A stretch of 64,000 bases of DNA, from NCBI RefSeq assembly GCF_045679555.1, contig NC_092092.1:11904690-11968689 (forward strand), given 5' to 3'. A program made the position numbers and the translations under genes. Below the pieces are notes generated by a model. It made no database searches and was not told the DNA's origin. It saw only the letters and a program-made list of their open reading frames with translations. Origin of the DNA: Salvelinus alpinus (taxonomy: Eukaryota > Chordata > Actinopteri > Salmoniformes > Salmonidae). Numbering within the stretch: the first letter of the stretch is position 1; each line of letters begins with the position of its first letter. This document shows positions 40,201 to 53,486 of the stretch, one piece after another.

Positions 40201-41690
40201 ACCGTTTTAAATTTCAACTTCAATGAGGTGACGTCAGAGTTGGGACTTCCCAATGATCCCAGATAGTAAAGACCCATTCGGTATTACCCCAAACTGGATA
40301 TTTCTACATTTCTGCTAAAGCCACATGGAATTCATTTATGGCGTCAGACAGTGAAATTCCAGCTCTGGACAGTGACCAAACACATGTAGTCATGACGAAT
40401 GGATGGCAACCATTGTCCAAGACACAAAGAGACCTGGTTGTGATTGGACAACACAGTTAAAGCAACACATTCCGGAATGGGCTACATTAAAGCTTGATGG
40501 AGTAGGCACCACCTGAGAATGCATGCCACAAAATTCTCGAAAATAACCCATGCACTTGTTTTGCAGGTCATTGCAGTGCCCTTAACCATATGTTTATTTT
40601 TATTTTGTATGACCCAGTCATTGACCTCTGACGTTATTGGAGCAGTGCAGACACTTTATAGCTCTCCATCTTGGTCAAGATGACGGGTCGCTGGTATGCA
40701 GTTTATTACTGCATACCCCCACCCCCCACCCCGACTAGAAAAACACGAAACAATATCCATCATAAAGATCAAAACAATTCTGACATAAAACCCGTAACAT
40801 GACTTCCAAATTCTATTCCAGACACCTTATTTATTATTATCGAGACGGAATTATTAATCTAGTTTGCAGCAATAGTTTGTAAAATATTTATGTCATGCCT
40901 GGTGGGTTGCATCCAACTGGACATGGGAGTCAGGAAGCTCATGTTGAACAGCTGATTCCTCCCACTTTTCCAGAAAAGGTACTACCAACAGAGTTAACCT
41001 GTTCGTGGTTCGAGCCGGAAACACAAACTTATATAGATGATCACTTACGGATGTTCTGGTTCCTTCATCTGCTTCTTACCCTAACCTTTTTGGTTGCTAT
41101 GTTCTTCTGATTCATGGAGTTGTTGTTAGGGATACATTTGAGATGTTGTTTTCACAAATCCAAAGCTACTTGGGGAAGTTAATGTGCACCTACTAGAATA
41201 GCGATTTAAACATTAGCACCTGCTGTCTTAAATGACTGTGTTTAATATGTCAACCATTGCATTTTGGACTGAACTGCTTTAAATAATGCAATTAAAAGTT
41301 ATTCCATCCCAAAATCAACAGCTGCTGTTCAGCATGTACTACAACCAATGATTTAAACAGTATGTACACTAGCTGACTGACTAGCTGTTTGGAAGCCACT
41401 CCGCCACCATTGTAAAAAATATTTTGGAAGCTATATAAATACATTTATTTTTACACCTTCATTTGTTTTTGCCACCTTTATTATAAAATGTATTACGTTA
41501 GCTAAACAGAAAAAAATATATATTTAGAAATATTCCTTAAAGTATAGCTTGTTGCTTTCCCCACTACAAAAACAAAAATACTGCAGTAAAAAATGTCTAT
41601 ATTTCCACACTGAGGTTGGAATAATAATTTGAAATTCAGTCAATTATGATAATGCCCTTTTAGTGTAAGAGCTGTTTGAATATACCGCCT
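40201..41690. other. Intergenic or 5' intron, nothing recognised
   Basis: No exon, clear repeat or promoter could be supported. Confidence 0.5.
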
Positions 41691-41945
41691 GAAATGTCGG
41701 CCTGTTTTGATGGGAATTCCAACGCTCTCTGCCAATAGATAGTTTTTCAGTTATCCCTCCCCTCTCAGACCACTCCCAGACAGTCCTAGCTAAATTCTTG
41801 CTTGAGAAATTGCTCTTTGCTAAGAAGCATTTTTTTTGTTCATGACCATATTAATAGAAAACAATCACAGTAAGTTATTAATTGTTACCCTGAAATGATT
41901 TGATATTGAGATACAAATGGCTGCATTGGACCTTTAAATACATGT
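41691..41945. repeat. Recurrent salmonid-type repeat fragment
   Basis: accgcctgaaatgtcggcct..atgatttgatattgagatac..ctgcattggacctttaa resembles a dispersed non-coding repeat, by memory; no inverted ends were found. Confidence 0.45.
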
Positions 41946-43149
41946 AATTTTGTCCTTAAAACATTGAATTGAAATACTGTAGAATTCCATTCATTCCTGT
42001 GGCAGACTGGTCGTTTCAAAGCCTCTCTTTGGCCAATACATAGCATCAGCAATCCAGGGTTTATATACATCATTGACTACAACTTTGCCAAGGTAAGGGG
42101 AACGTTAATTACTGCCAAGTTCCTCAGGCACCAAGGGAAAAGCCAAAACATTATATTAGCTCTCCCTTGAAATCAAATCAAATAATCAAAACCATGAACC
42201 CATATCATCACAGTAGACTAAACCACTTGGAGCCTGGGAGGGGTATATTATCATCCAATATGTTCCTATTTTAGAATGAGCTACAGGCTAGGGGTTTACT
42301 TTTGGGATTGCCTAACTTTTGTTTTATATAAATCTGTCACACTCACAGAAACTCATGAAAGCAATTTATGCAAACCCCCTGATCTTGGTATTTCTATGGA
42401 TTTTGTTCCCTCAACTTTTTGTTCTGTTTATGAGAGGAGACTGAGTCGAGCGCCAACCAGAGTTCAGTTAAATAATTCCATTCATTCTTTGCATATGACA
42501 GAGGCACAAACAAGGGACTGATAACTGCTCCTAATGTCTTCAGTATGCTACCTGCTGTCTGCCGCTGCAGCCGCTCAGATCATAGCAATCTAAACACTAG
42601 TAGATTATCACATCTATTGAGACATTGATAAAGCACAAAGCTTCAGTGAAAGCTACAACACACTAAAACACACTCAAAAACCAGAATGATCTGAAATTGT
42701 ACTGAAAGTTCATACTCAGTCTAAATCCCAAAAGGATCCAACAGGTACAACTTGCTTTACAATGCATTAAACAAATGAATAATAAACACATTTCAAACAA
42801 GAAACAATCTGTTTCCTAATTTAAACATGAATCATTCTTTAGCATACCGTAGATAAAAGTATTGGCATCAAAGGCCCTTGCAGACCCAAAATCAACAAGT
42901 GTACAAAATGTAGTTTTCCAAAAATGGCAAAAGCAAACCCCCCAACCCCCCCCCCCCCCCACAAAAAAAGTTACCAGAGGTTAGTGTTGTCCGAGTGTCA
43001 GTGTCCCCTGTCACCTTCTCATATGTGTCCTGTGGCCATAACCGTGGCACGGTCTAGGTAGAAGAAGAAGCTGTGTTTGGGGAAGAAGTTTCAGCACTGC
43101 ACCAAATGTTCCTCCTGTGACTGAAAGCCTGCCCTTTCCATTCACTTTC
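41946..43149. other. Intergenic, nothing recognised
   Basis: Contains a C-run at about 42940-42960. No gene. Confidence 0.5.
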
Positions 43150-43151
43150 CA

Positions 43152-43293
<142 letters not shown>

Positions 43294-43450
43294 CCTCTCT
43301 CCCCCTGCCTCCCCTTCTCACTTTCTTCCCCTCTCTCTTGCTCTCCCCCTCTTCCCTTTCACTTTCTTCACCTCACTCCCTCCCCCTTCTCTCTACCCCT
43401 CTCTCTCCTCCTCTTTCTCTCTCTGCCTCTCTCCCTCTCTCTCTTTTCTC

Positions 43451-44261
43451 TGGGTCTTCTCCGACTATTACTGACCAACAGCCACTCTTAATTATCCAGG
43501 CTAAAAGAGAGAGACAGATAAGAAATACTGAGAGAGACAGCCTCTTTCTGTCAGTGCCAGGAGAAAAATAGTAGTCAAAAGGACAGGATTGTGTGTGGGG
43601 GCTGAGGGTATACACATGAAGTCCTGAGGGTTCCAGGAACCAGGGTGGGTCCTAGATAAAGCTACAGGCTTTCACATGCTGGGACCAAACCTCGGGTTTG
43701 GTAACTGGCGTTCTGTTCCGTTGTTTTTCATATTCCGTTGTTCTCCATATCTCCATCTGCCCATTGTCATTTTCCTATTGTGTGCTCATGGAAAGGGTTT
43801 ACCAAGGTGGACAGCAGTAGATCATGTTGTACAAGTGAGCAATGAACAAGGTGCATAAAATGACTGTGATATGGTACCGTTCCTAGTAGCCTAGTCTTAC
43901 AGCTGAAACTCGTCAAAAATGTCCAACCAAATCTGATATCAGTTGAGAATGTTGTTGTAGACTTCAGTTTGTCATATTTCTTTGAGTTTCATAACTCTGC
44001 AGCATCCTGCATCAACTAATGACTCCATTTTGGCTTTCTGTACCTCAGTATTGCAATGATTAACGGGGGCAGTTTCAGCATACAGGCTGAAATACTCTCA
44101 GGGCAGCCCAGAATACACAATGTTAGGCCTTCACAATGTAATTCTCATGAGAATAAAAACACACATTGTACACATCAAGATCATTTCACAACCTGACCTA
44201 AGGGAACCAAAAATTCAGTATAATAACTAAGATACACATGAAATGCTGTCCAGATGCTGTA
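43451..44261. other. Intergenic, nothing recognised
   Basis: No gene or clear repeat. Confidence 0.5.
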
Positions 44262-44850
44262 GGACAGGGTTTCCCAATAGGCGGCCCACGGGCCGAATTT
44301 GGCCCGCTGGTGATTTTATTTGGCCTCCCAAGTTTTCTGAGCAATTGTTTTATATATTTTTGGACATAAAATACTGTAGAAACACCAGAAAATCAGCTCC
44401 AAGTGATTTTGAATTTGGAAGTCTGTTCCAAAGTATTCCCATGCATAATAGAGAGATAGATGTGGTCGTTTACAAATGTAAGCTGGGTTTGAAATGATTA
44501 CGTTTAGTCAAATATTACATTATTTTTGGGCTTCTTGCGGTCAATTTGCAGTCTACAAATTATGTGTAATTATGTTCTGGCCCCGTGACCATCCGCTCCA
44601 GAAAAACTCTAGTTGACGATTGTAACGGCAGCCTTCCCTCTCTTCACGAGAAGAGAGGGTGTAACAGGGATCGGACCAACACGCAGCGTAGCCAGTGCTC
44701 AACATGTTTAATAAAACGATAAACAGTGAACACTTACAGCGAATACAAAATAACAAATGTGGCAAACCGATACAGCCCTATCTGGTGCAGAGAAAACACA
44801 AAGACAGGAAACAACCACCCACAAACCCCAACACAAAACAAGCCACCTAT

Positions 44851-46440
44851 ACAGTGGGGCAAAAAAGTATTTAGTCAGCCACCAATTGTGAAAGTTCTCC
44901 CACTTAAAAAGATGAGAGGCCTGTAATTTTCATCATAGGTACACTTCAACTATGACAGACAAAATGAGGAAAAAAAATCCAGAAAATCACATTGTAGGAT
45001 TTTTAATGAATTTATTTGCAAATTATGGTGGAAAATAAGTATTTGGTCAATAACAAAAGTTTATCTCAATACTTTGTTATATACCCTTTGTTGTCAATGA
45101 CAGAGGTCAAACGTTTTCTGTAAGTCTTCACAAGGTTTTCACACACTGTTGCTGGTATTTTGGCCCATTCCTCCATGCAGATCTCCTCTAGAGCAGTGAT
45201 GTTTTGGGGCTGTTGCTGGGCAACACGGACTTTCAACTCCCTCCAAAGATTTTCTATGGGGTTGAGATCTGGAGACTGGCTAGGCCACTCCAGGACCTTG
45301 AAATGCTTCTTACGAAGCCACTCCTTCATTGCCCGGGCGGTGTGTTTGGGATTATTGTCATGCTGAAAGACCCAGCCACGTTTCATCTTCAATGCCCTAG
45401 CTGATGGAAGGAGGTTTTCACTCAAAATCTCACGATACATGGCCCCATTCATTCTTTCCTTTACACGGATCAGTCGTCCATCATCCCCAAAGCATGATGT
45501 TTCCACCCCCATGCTTCACAGTAGGTATGGTGTTCTTTGGATGCAACTCAGCATTCTTTGTCCTCCAAACACGACGAGTTGAGTTTTTACCAAAAAGTTA
45601 TATTTTGGTTTCATCTGACCATATGACATTCTCCCAATCTTCTTCTGGATCATCCAAATGCTCTCTAGCAAACTTCAGACGGGCCTGGACATGTACTGGC
45701 TTAAGCAGGGGGACACGTCTGGCACTGCAGGATTTGAGTCCCTGGCGGCGTAGTGTGTTACTGATGGTAGGCTTTGTTACTTTGGTCCCAGCTCTCTGCA
45801 GGTCATTCACTAGGTCCCCCGTGTGGTTCTGGGATTTTTGCTCACCGTTCTTGTGATCATTTTGACCCCACGGGGTGAGATCTTGCGTGGAGCCCCAGAT
45901 CAAAGGAGATTATCAATGGTCTTGTATGTCTTCCATTTCCTAATAATTGCTCCCACAGTTGATTTCTTCAAACCAAGCTGCTTACCAATTGCAGATTCAG
46001 TCTTCCCAGCCTGGTGCAGGTCTACAATTTTGTTTCTGGTGTCCTTTGACAGCTCTTTGGTCTTGGCCATAGTGGAGTTTGGAGTGTGACTGTTTGAGGT
46101 TGTGGACAGGTGTCTTTTATACTGATAACAAGTTCAAACAGGTGCCATTAATACAGGTAACGAGTGGAGGACAGAGGAGCCTCTTAAAGAAGAAGTTACA
46201 GGTCTGTGAGAGCCAGAAATCTTGCTTGTTTGTAGGTGACCAAATACTTATTTTCCACCAAACTTTGCAAATAAATTCATTAAAAATCCTACAATGTGAT
46301 TTTCTGGATTTTCTTTTCTCATTTTGTCTGTCATAGTTGAAGTGTACCTATGATGAAAATTACAGGCCTCTCTCATCTTTTTAAGTGGGAGAACTTGCAC
46401 AATTGGTGGCTGACTAAATACTTTTTTGCCCCACTGTATA
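44851..46440 (-). mobile_element. Tc1-like element, nearly full length, in the solo LTR
   Basis: Inverted ends cagtggggcaaaaaagtatt / aatacttttttgccccactg, about 1.59 kb. The inner parts are also inverted (tttagtcagccaccaattgt; acaattggtggctgactaaa). Confidence 0.93.
45066..46070 (-). pseudogene. Tc1 transposase pseudogene
   Basis: N-terminus [20 protein letters not shown] at 46070 (first HTH), a stop after KTIDNLL, then WSDETKI (first Asp), [11 protein letters not shown] (second Asp, 45066-45512 frame) and DLNPIENLW (Glu). Two or more frameshifts separate these; the last 148 codons are intact up to the natural-looking end. Confidence 0.9.
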
Positions 46441-46689
46441 TGATTCCCAATCAGAGACAACACAAAACACCTGCCTCTGATTGAGAACCATATTAGGCCA
46501 AACATAGAAACAGACAAACTAGACACACAACATAGAATGCCCACCCAGCTCACGTCCTGACCAACACTAAAACAAGCAAAACACACAAGAACTATGGTCA
46601 GAACGTGACAACGATCCCTGCTGTAGGAGAATGCATTGTGTCAAGCACGATCGTCATCTCTTCGAGGAAAAAAGGGGTTCACGCTACTG

Positions 46690-47765
46690 ATACAAATCAA
46701 ATTAAATGGTATTTGTCACATGCGCCGAATGCAACAGGTGTATATCTTACAGAGAAATGCTTACTTATAAGCCCTTAACCAACAATGCAGTTTTAAGAAA
46801 AATACCCCCCCCCCCAAAAAAAAAATATTTATTTAAGTAACAAATAATTAAAGACCAGCAGTAAAATAACAATAGCGAGGCTATATAGAGGGGGTACCAG
46901 TACAGAGTCAATGAGTTGGGGCACCGGTTAGCCAAGGTAATTGAGGTAATATGTACATATAGGTCGAGTTATTAAAGTGACTATGCATAGATAATAACAG
47001 AGAGTAGCAGCAGCGTAAAAGAGGGTGTGGTGGGCGACAATGCAAATTGTCTGGGTAGCCATTTGATTAGATGTTCAGAAGTCTTATGGCTTGGGGGTAG
47101 AAGCTGTTTAGAAGCCTCTTGGACCTAGACTTGGTGCTCCGGTACCGCTAGCAGAGAGAACAGTCTATGACAAGGGTGCCTGGAGTCTTTGACAATTTTT
47201 AGGGCCTTCCTCTGACACCGTCTGGTATAGAGGTCCTGGATGGCAGGAAGCTTAGCCCCTGTGATGTACTAGGGGCATTCGCACTACCCTCTGTAGTGCC
47301 TTGCGGTCGGATGCCGAGCAGTTGCCAGACCAGGCAGTGATGCAACCCGTCAGGATGCTCTCGATGGTGCAGCTGTAGAACCTTTTGAGGATCTGAGGAC
47401 CCATGCCAAATCTTATCAGTCTCCTGAGGGGGAATAGATTTTGTCGTTCCCTCTTCATGACTGTCTTGGTGTGCTTGGACAATGTTAGTTTGTTGGTGAT
47501 GTGGACGCTAAGGAACTTGAAGCTCTCAACCTGCTCCACTACAGCCCCGTCGATGAGAATGGGGGCGGTTTCGGTCCTCCTTTTCCTGTAGTCCTCAATC
47601 ATCTCCCTTGTCTTGAACACATTGAGAGAGAGGTTGTTGTCCTTGCACCACACGGTCAGGTCTCTGACCTCCTCCCTATAGGCTGTCTCGTTGTTGTCGG
47701 TGATCAAGCCTACCACTGTCGTGTCATCTGCATTCTTGTGACCTGATGTAATGATGTAATGAAAC
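46690..47765 (-). mobile_element. RSg-1/L2-like LINE, 5'-truncated, minus orientation
   Basis: The 3' tail is at 46690 (aaatcaaattaaatggtatt + tgtcacatgcgccg). The coding relic 47252-47765 starts inside the reverse transcriptase catalytic site (NADDTTVVGLI) and continues VEQVESFKFLSVHITNKLTLSKHT. Third member of the family at 32.1 and 52.5 kb. Confidence 0.9.
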
Positions 47766-49026
47766 ACTGCTTACATTTTTGACGTGATTGTGCTGTGATA
47801 GGGGGGCATCTAGAGCCAAATTTATACCTGGCGCTTACATGCACCCTTGATTTGGCCAGCATTTTCAGAAATATGGTGTTTTATATGGTAGGATCACCAG
47901 CCGATGGGTCAGAAGTTCATCAATCACAAATGATGACGCCATTGTAGCGTACTATTGAATTTGTATTATTTTCTCACTGTAACAACATGGCTGTATTCTG
48001 TAACAACTGAAATGGCAGTGTAAAGACGGAAAGTGCATTCCCAAACTTGACCAAACATGTTACATTTTGATGACCTCACAGCTTTAAGGGTCCCAATGAA
48101 AATGTTTAGGTACTTTGTCTAATGAACAGGAAACTACTGACACAGCAAAGGCATCATCACAGTCATCCTAAAGGAAAACACTGGAAACTCAACAAGCACC
48201 ATTATTAGCAATTGTAACAAGTATTAATGTTATACCCATCAAACATAAACCCATCATTCAATTGCTTGAAAGTTGAACCAACATACTACTATATTTCAGC
48301 TGCTCAGAACACTCCAATGTCGCACAGAGAGTTTCTTTAAAAAGTCCATTAGACATGTTCTTGTTCTGAAGCCAAGCAGCAGAGGCTTCCTGAATCAGAC
48401 CTGAGAGACCCTGTGTCTCGGCACACCCTTGTGGTAGAGCGCCCACCTGCTGACAATCTTCTGGCAACTTAGTTCCACATTTGACGAATGGATAATCTGT
48501 GGTTTACACTGACGGATGACATTTAAATGGGAACACCTGGAAAACTAGAACATCTCTGGGAGTCCTGTCATTCTAGCTATCGAAATGTGAAATTTACAGC
48601 TAGGAGCATTCTGGATGATTTGGAGGCCCTAGCCTAGAGGAAGAACCAGGGAGAAGGGAACATTGTGAGGTTAAGGGTTTCTAGGTCACACAAGGGAAAT
48701 AGCAGGGATGCATGAAAGACATACATGTATGATTATGCAATTAGCTTGGTTTCCCCCCCCCAAAAGTTATATGTATGTGTATGCATGTGTATCTTTCGGA
48801 GGGGTGGGTTCAAAGCGGAAGTCAAATTTCATTTGGACCTTGTGTGCTATTGACCAATAAAGTGATCTTCATCTTAATCTTGATTTTGTAAATGTAGCCA
48901 AATTACTTTGAATATAGTTGTATCATATCATATGTGTATTTTTCAAATAAATGACAAACCTTAAACATTAGTGAGGACCTACTATCTTTACATACTGTAG
49001 CCTATAGTATACTTGGGATGGAAGGG
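47766..49026. other. Intergenic, nothing recognised
   Basis: No gene. 48750-48890 is compositionally mixed and may be a repeat tail. Confidence 0.45.
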
Positions 49027-49175
49027 CTGGTACACCAACTGTAGTATACCCTGTAGTATACAGTTGGCTGGTACACCAACTGTAGTATACCCTGTAGTAT
49101 ACAGTTGGCTGGTACACCAACTGTAGTATACCCTGTAGTATACAGTTGGCTGGTACACCAACTGTAGTATACCCT
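49027..49175. repeat. Tandem repeat of about 41 bp, 3.6 copies
   Basis: ctggtacaccaactgtagta + taccctgtagtatacagttgg repeats; each unit is itself partly palindromic (ccaactgtagtatac / gtatacagttgg). Confidence 0.92.
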
Positions 49176-49523
49176 CTCTCTCTTTGGACGACCACTTTTC
49201 CATCTTGAAGGTAGACTCAGCGATATGACTTACATGCAGAAAGTAAACAGCATACTGGGTCAATTTCCACAACAACTAAGAGCGTTGAAGTGCGATGCTC
49301 AAATTCTCTGCTGTTTTGGATACCGGGGACCACCCATATGTCACTTCCGTCACACAGCATTGTCGCCGTGCTGCTGTGCTGTTTGTTGCTGCTTGGCTAC
49401 CTGCCAAACTTGAGCTTTTTACTATTAAAAGCCGTTTAATCAAACTTCGCATTTAATACATTTCCCAAGTCTTAGTTTTGTCCAGTAAGTACAGGTAGTA
49501 CCAACTGTCAGCATGCTCAACCG

Positions 49524-50174
49524 GTGTTGCTCATTCAACCGATAGAAACTTTCAACCAGTTTTCCCCACTAAGCAAGGAATCTGAGTCAGAGCCTTCTCA
49601 GGTCTTTCCTCTACCCATTATGGGGTCTGAGCCTCCCACCATTAGCTCTGACAAATTGAAAACCCTAGTCATTGGCAACTCCATTACCCGCAATATTAGA
49701 ATTAAAAAGAGTCATCCAGCGGTCAAACATTGTTTATGACGGGGAAGGGCTACCGATGTAAAGGCTAATCTGACGATGGTGCTGGCTGAGGATAAAACTG
49801 GTGAGTGTAAAGAGTATAGGGATATTGTTATCCACATCAGCGCCAAAGATGTTAGGATGAAACAGTCAGAGGTCACCAAGCTCAACATCGCTTCAGAGTG
49901 TAACTTAGCCAGAAAGATGTGTCAGCATCGAGAAATTGTCTCTAGCCCCCTCCCAGTTAGGGGTAGTGATGAGCTCTGCAGCAGACTCGCACAACTCAAT
50001 CGCTGGTTGAAAACTGTTTCCTGCCCCTCCCAAAAGATTGAATTTGCAGATAATTGGCCCTCTTTCTGGGACTCACCCACAAACAGGACCAAGCCTGGCC
50101 TGCTGTGGAGTGATGTACTCCATCCTAGTTGGAGGGGTGCTCTCATCTTATCTATCAACATCTGGTTACACTAG
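49524..50174 (+). pseudogene. LINE ORF1 relic, SGNH/GDSL esterase-like
   Basis: Reads LKTLVIGNSITRNIR (block with the nucleophile Ser position), VIHISAKDV where HvG.ND is expected, and DVLHPS (Asp-His block). Some CR1/L2 clade elements carry such an esterase in ORF1. Broken by a stop at 49739, and the second block is degraded. Confidence 0.7.
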
Positions 50175-51198
50175 TTACCATATCCCCCGCTCATCCCGCA
50201 AAGGCGGAGGTGTTGCTAACATTTATGACAGTATATTTCAATTTTAAAAAAAGAGTGTTTTTTTCTTTTGAGGTTCTAGTCATGAAATCTATGCATCCTA
50301 CTCAATCACTTTTTATATCTACTGTTTACAGGCCTCTTGGGCCGTATACAGCGTTCCTCACTGAGTTTCCTCAATTCCTATCGGGCCTCGTAGTCAGGCC
50401 AGATAATATTCACGTTTTTTTACTTCAATATTCACATGGAAAAGTCCACAGACCCACTCCAAAAGGCTTTCGCAGCCATCATCGACTCTGGGTCTACCCT
50501 GGGTCTAGTATTTTCCCTTGGAATAGATATTGTGGATCTAAATGTTTTTCGTCATAATCCTGGACTATCGAACCACCATTTTATTAAGTTTGCAATCTCA
50601 ACAAATAATTTGCTTAGACCCCAAGCAAGGATTATCAAAAGCAGCACCATCAATTCTCAGACAATCTAAACATCCCTAGATGCCCTTCCAGACTCCATCC
50701 ACCTACCCAAGGATGTCGTGGTACAAAAATCAGTTAACCCCCTAGAGTCGATTTCCATGGCCCCGCTGAAATCTAATTAGCATAATAAAAACATCCCCAT
50801 CAAGATCCATCAGTTTAAGCTAAAGATCTGCATTGGATGCATCTCAATCTACCACACGCGCCGATGTCGCACTTCCGCATCCGCGGTAAAAGGTGGCAAA
50901 GCTAAAGTGGTGTTTGTCAGACCATGAGACATCCCAAAAATCGGTCTTTTCACTAAATTGTCTGTAGCATCCGAATGGTTCGGCCTACAAACTACCCCTC
51001 TATGGAAAGACGAAACTCACAAACATGATGGTGTTCGTCGTTTCGTCGTCTAGGACGCCCACAAGCCTCACAAGACTAGTCTGAATGTCCCCTGGTACCA
51101 GTTTAAAAACAAATGGATGTACAGTATATGGACCAAGTTTAGTGTCAAAACTAAGGGGCTAAATGCATGTCAAAAATAAATAAAATCTCTCAGATATA

Positions 51199-51960
51199 CA
51201 GTGCATTCAGAAAGTATTCAGACCCCTTCCCTTATCCACATTTTGTTTTGTTACAGCCTTATTCTAAAATGGATTAAATAAACACAAATCCTCATCAATC
51301 TACACAAAATACCCCACAACAAAAAAACAAAAACAGGTTTTGGAAATACCTTATTTACGTAAGTATTCAGACCCTTTGCTATGAGACTCGAAATTGAGCT
51401 CAGGTGCATCCTGTTTCCATTGATCATCCTTGAGATTTTTCTTCAACTTGATTGGAGTCCACCTGTGGTAAATTCCATTGATTGGACATGATTTGGAAAG
51501 GCACACACCTGTCTATATAAGATCCCACAGTTGACAGTGCATGTCAGAGCAAAAACCAAGCCATGGGGTCAAAGGAATTGACCGTAGAGCTCTGAGACAG
51601 GATTGTGTCGAGGCACAGATCTGGGGAAGGGTACCTAAAAAATGTTTGCAGCTTTGAAGGTTGCCAAGAACACAGTGGCCTCCATCATTCATAAATTGAA
51701 GAAATTTAGAACCACCAAGACTCTTCCTAGAGCTGGCCGCCCGGCCAAACTGAGCAATCGGGGGATAAGTGCATTGGTCAGGGAGGTGACCAAGACCCCG
51801 ATGTTCACTCTGACAGCGCTCCAGAGTTCCTCTGTGGAGATGGGAGTACCTTCCAGAAGGACAACTAAAGGCCTCTCAGACGATGAAAAACAAGATTCTC
51901 TGGTCTGATGAAACCAAGATTGAAATCTTTGACCTGAATACAAAGTGTCACGTCTGGAGG
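51199..51960 (+). mobile_element. Tc1-B family fragment, 3'-truncated
   Basis: Left end cagtgcattcagaaagtatt with TA at 51197-51198; N-terminal transposase pieces (VASIIHKLKKFR.., ending WSDETKIE). It stops at gtcacgtctggagga and the host LINE resumes. Confidence 0.88.
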
Positions 51961-52496
51961 ACGTGTAAAAAGCAGCATTCCCCAAGTGAGGATGGCCTTC
52001 ACTTCAGAAGTGATGAGTTTGTGAACTTCTTCCATAAAAAGATCATGAACATTAGAAAACAAACTCTTCTTTGAATATATGTATTTCTTCAAAACTCAGT
52101 TGTTCTGAGTCTGCAACAAACTTCCATGAAATTGTATCAATAGAGACACTCAAGTTTTTTTATCCTGTATCTTTCGACACATTCACAAAAATAGTCATGG
52201 CCTCTAAAACTTCCAGCTGTCTACTGGAACTTATTCTAACTAAACTACTGCAAGAGACACTTCCTGTTGAACTTAATACATTGCTCCCTGTGTACCAAAC
52301 TCACTAAAAGTGGCTATTATAAAGCCTCTCCTGAAAAAACCAAACCTTGACAAGGATCTTTTTTTTTTTTACTATCGGCCTATATCGAATCTCCCATTCC
52401 TCTCAATAAAAAAAGCTGTTGCTCAGTAACTCACTGCCTTCCTGAAGACAAATAATGTATGTGAAATTCTCCAGTCTGGTTTTAGACCCCATCATA

Positions 52497-53486
52497 GTAC
52501 TAAGATCACCAACAACGATGAGACAGCCTATAGGGAGGAGGACAGAGACCTGGCAGTGTGGTGATAGGACAACAACCTCTCCCTCAATGTGAGCAAGACA
52601 AGGGAGCTGATCGTGGACTATAGGAAAAGGAGGCCCAAACAGGCCTCCATTAACATCGAAGGGGCTGAAGTGGAGCGGGTCGAGAGTTTCAAGTTCCTTG
52701 GTGTCCACATCACCAACAAACTGTCATGGTCCAAACACACCAAGACAGTTGTGAAGAGGGCACGACATACCTTTTCCCCCTCAAGAGGCTGAAAAGGTTT
52801 GGCATGGGTACCCAGATCTTCAAAAAGTTCTACAGCTGCACCATCGAGAGCATCCTGACGGGTTGCATCACCGCCTGTTATGGCAACTGCTTGGCATCTG
52901 ACCGTAAGGCGCTACAGAGGGTAGCGCGTACAGCCCAGTACATCATTGATGCCAAGCTTCCTGTCATCCAGGACCTATACTCTAGGCGGTGTCAGAGGAA
53001 GGCCCTAAGAATTGTCAAAGACTCCAGTCAACCAAGTCATAGACTATTCTCTCTGCTATCACACTGCAAATGGTACCAAAAGGCTCCTTAACAGCTTCTA
53101 CCCCCAAGCCATAAGACTGCTGAACAATTAATCAAATGGCCACCCGGACTATTTATTTGACCCCCCACCCCTTTATTTTTACACTGCTGCATCTCGCTGT
53201 TAATTGCCTATGCATAGTCACTTTACAAATTACCTCAACTAACCTGTACCCCAGCACATTGGCTCAGTACCGGTACTCCCTGTATATAGCCTCATTATTG
53301 TTGTGTAATTTTCTTGAGTTATTATATTTTTTAAATCTAACATATTTTTTTCACTTTAGTTTATTTAGTAAATATTTTCTTAACTCTATTTATTTAACTG
53401 CATTGTTTGTTAAGGGCTTGTAAGTAAGCATTTCAAGGTAAGGTTGTAATTGGCGCATGTGACAAATAGAATTTGATTTGATTTGA
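52497..53486 (+). mobile_element. RSg-1/L2-like LINE 3' end, plus orientation
   Basis: agatcaccaacaacgatgag.. (reverse transcriptase just after the catalytic site) through [21 protein letters not shown] (52677-52745) to the tail gcatgtgacaaatagaattt + gatttgatttga. It sits inside the larger LINE; QSGFRPHHS is on its left and the ..SDQGSAS block on its right. Confidence 0.9.

Larger units (their letters stand above)
44621..46610 (-). mobile_element. Solo LTR, minus orientation, with a Tc1 inside; 5-bp target duplication
   Basis: On the minus strand it begins TGTCACGTTCTGACC and ends GCTGCCGTTACA. The flanks are acgat on both sides (44616-44620; 46611-46615). It is related to the LTRs at 57916 and 60380 (same start, similar caggtgtttt core, same end region). 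A Tc1 element occupies 44851-46440. Confidence 0.88.
44262..46640. repeat. Dispersed DNA repeat (ggcccgcgggccgaa family), split by an LTR
   Basis: acagggtttcccaataggcg + gcccacgggccgaatttggc runs to 44620 and resumes at 46611 (acgatccctgctgtagga). Removing the LTR leaves one acgat and restores tgacgatccctg. Confidence 0.8.
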
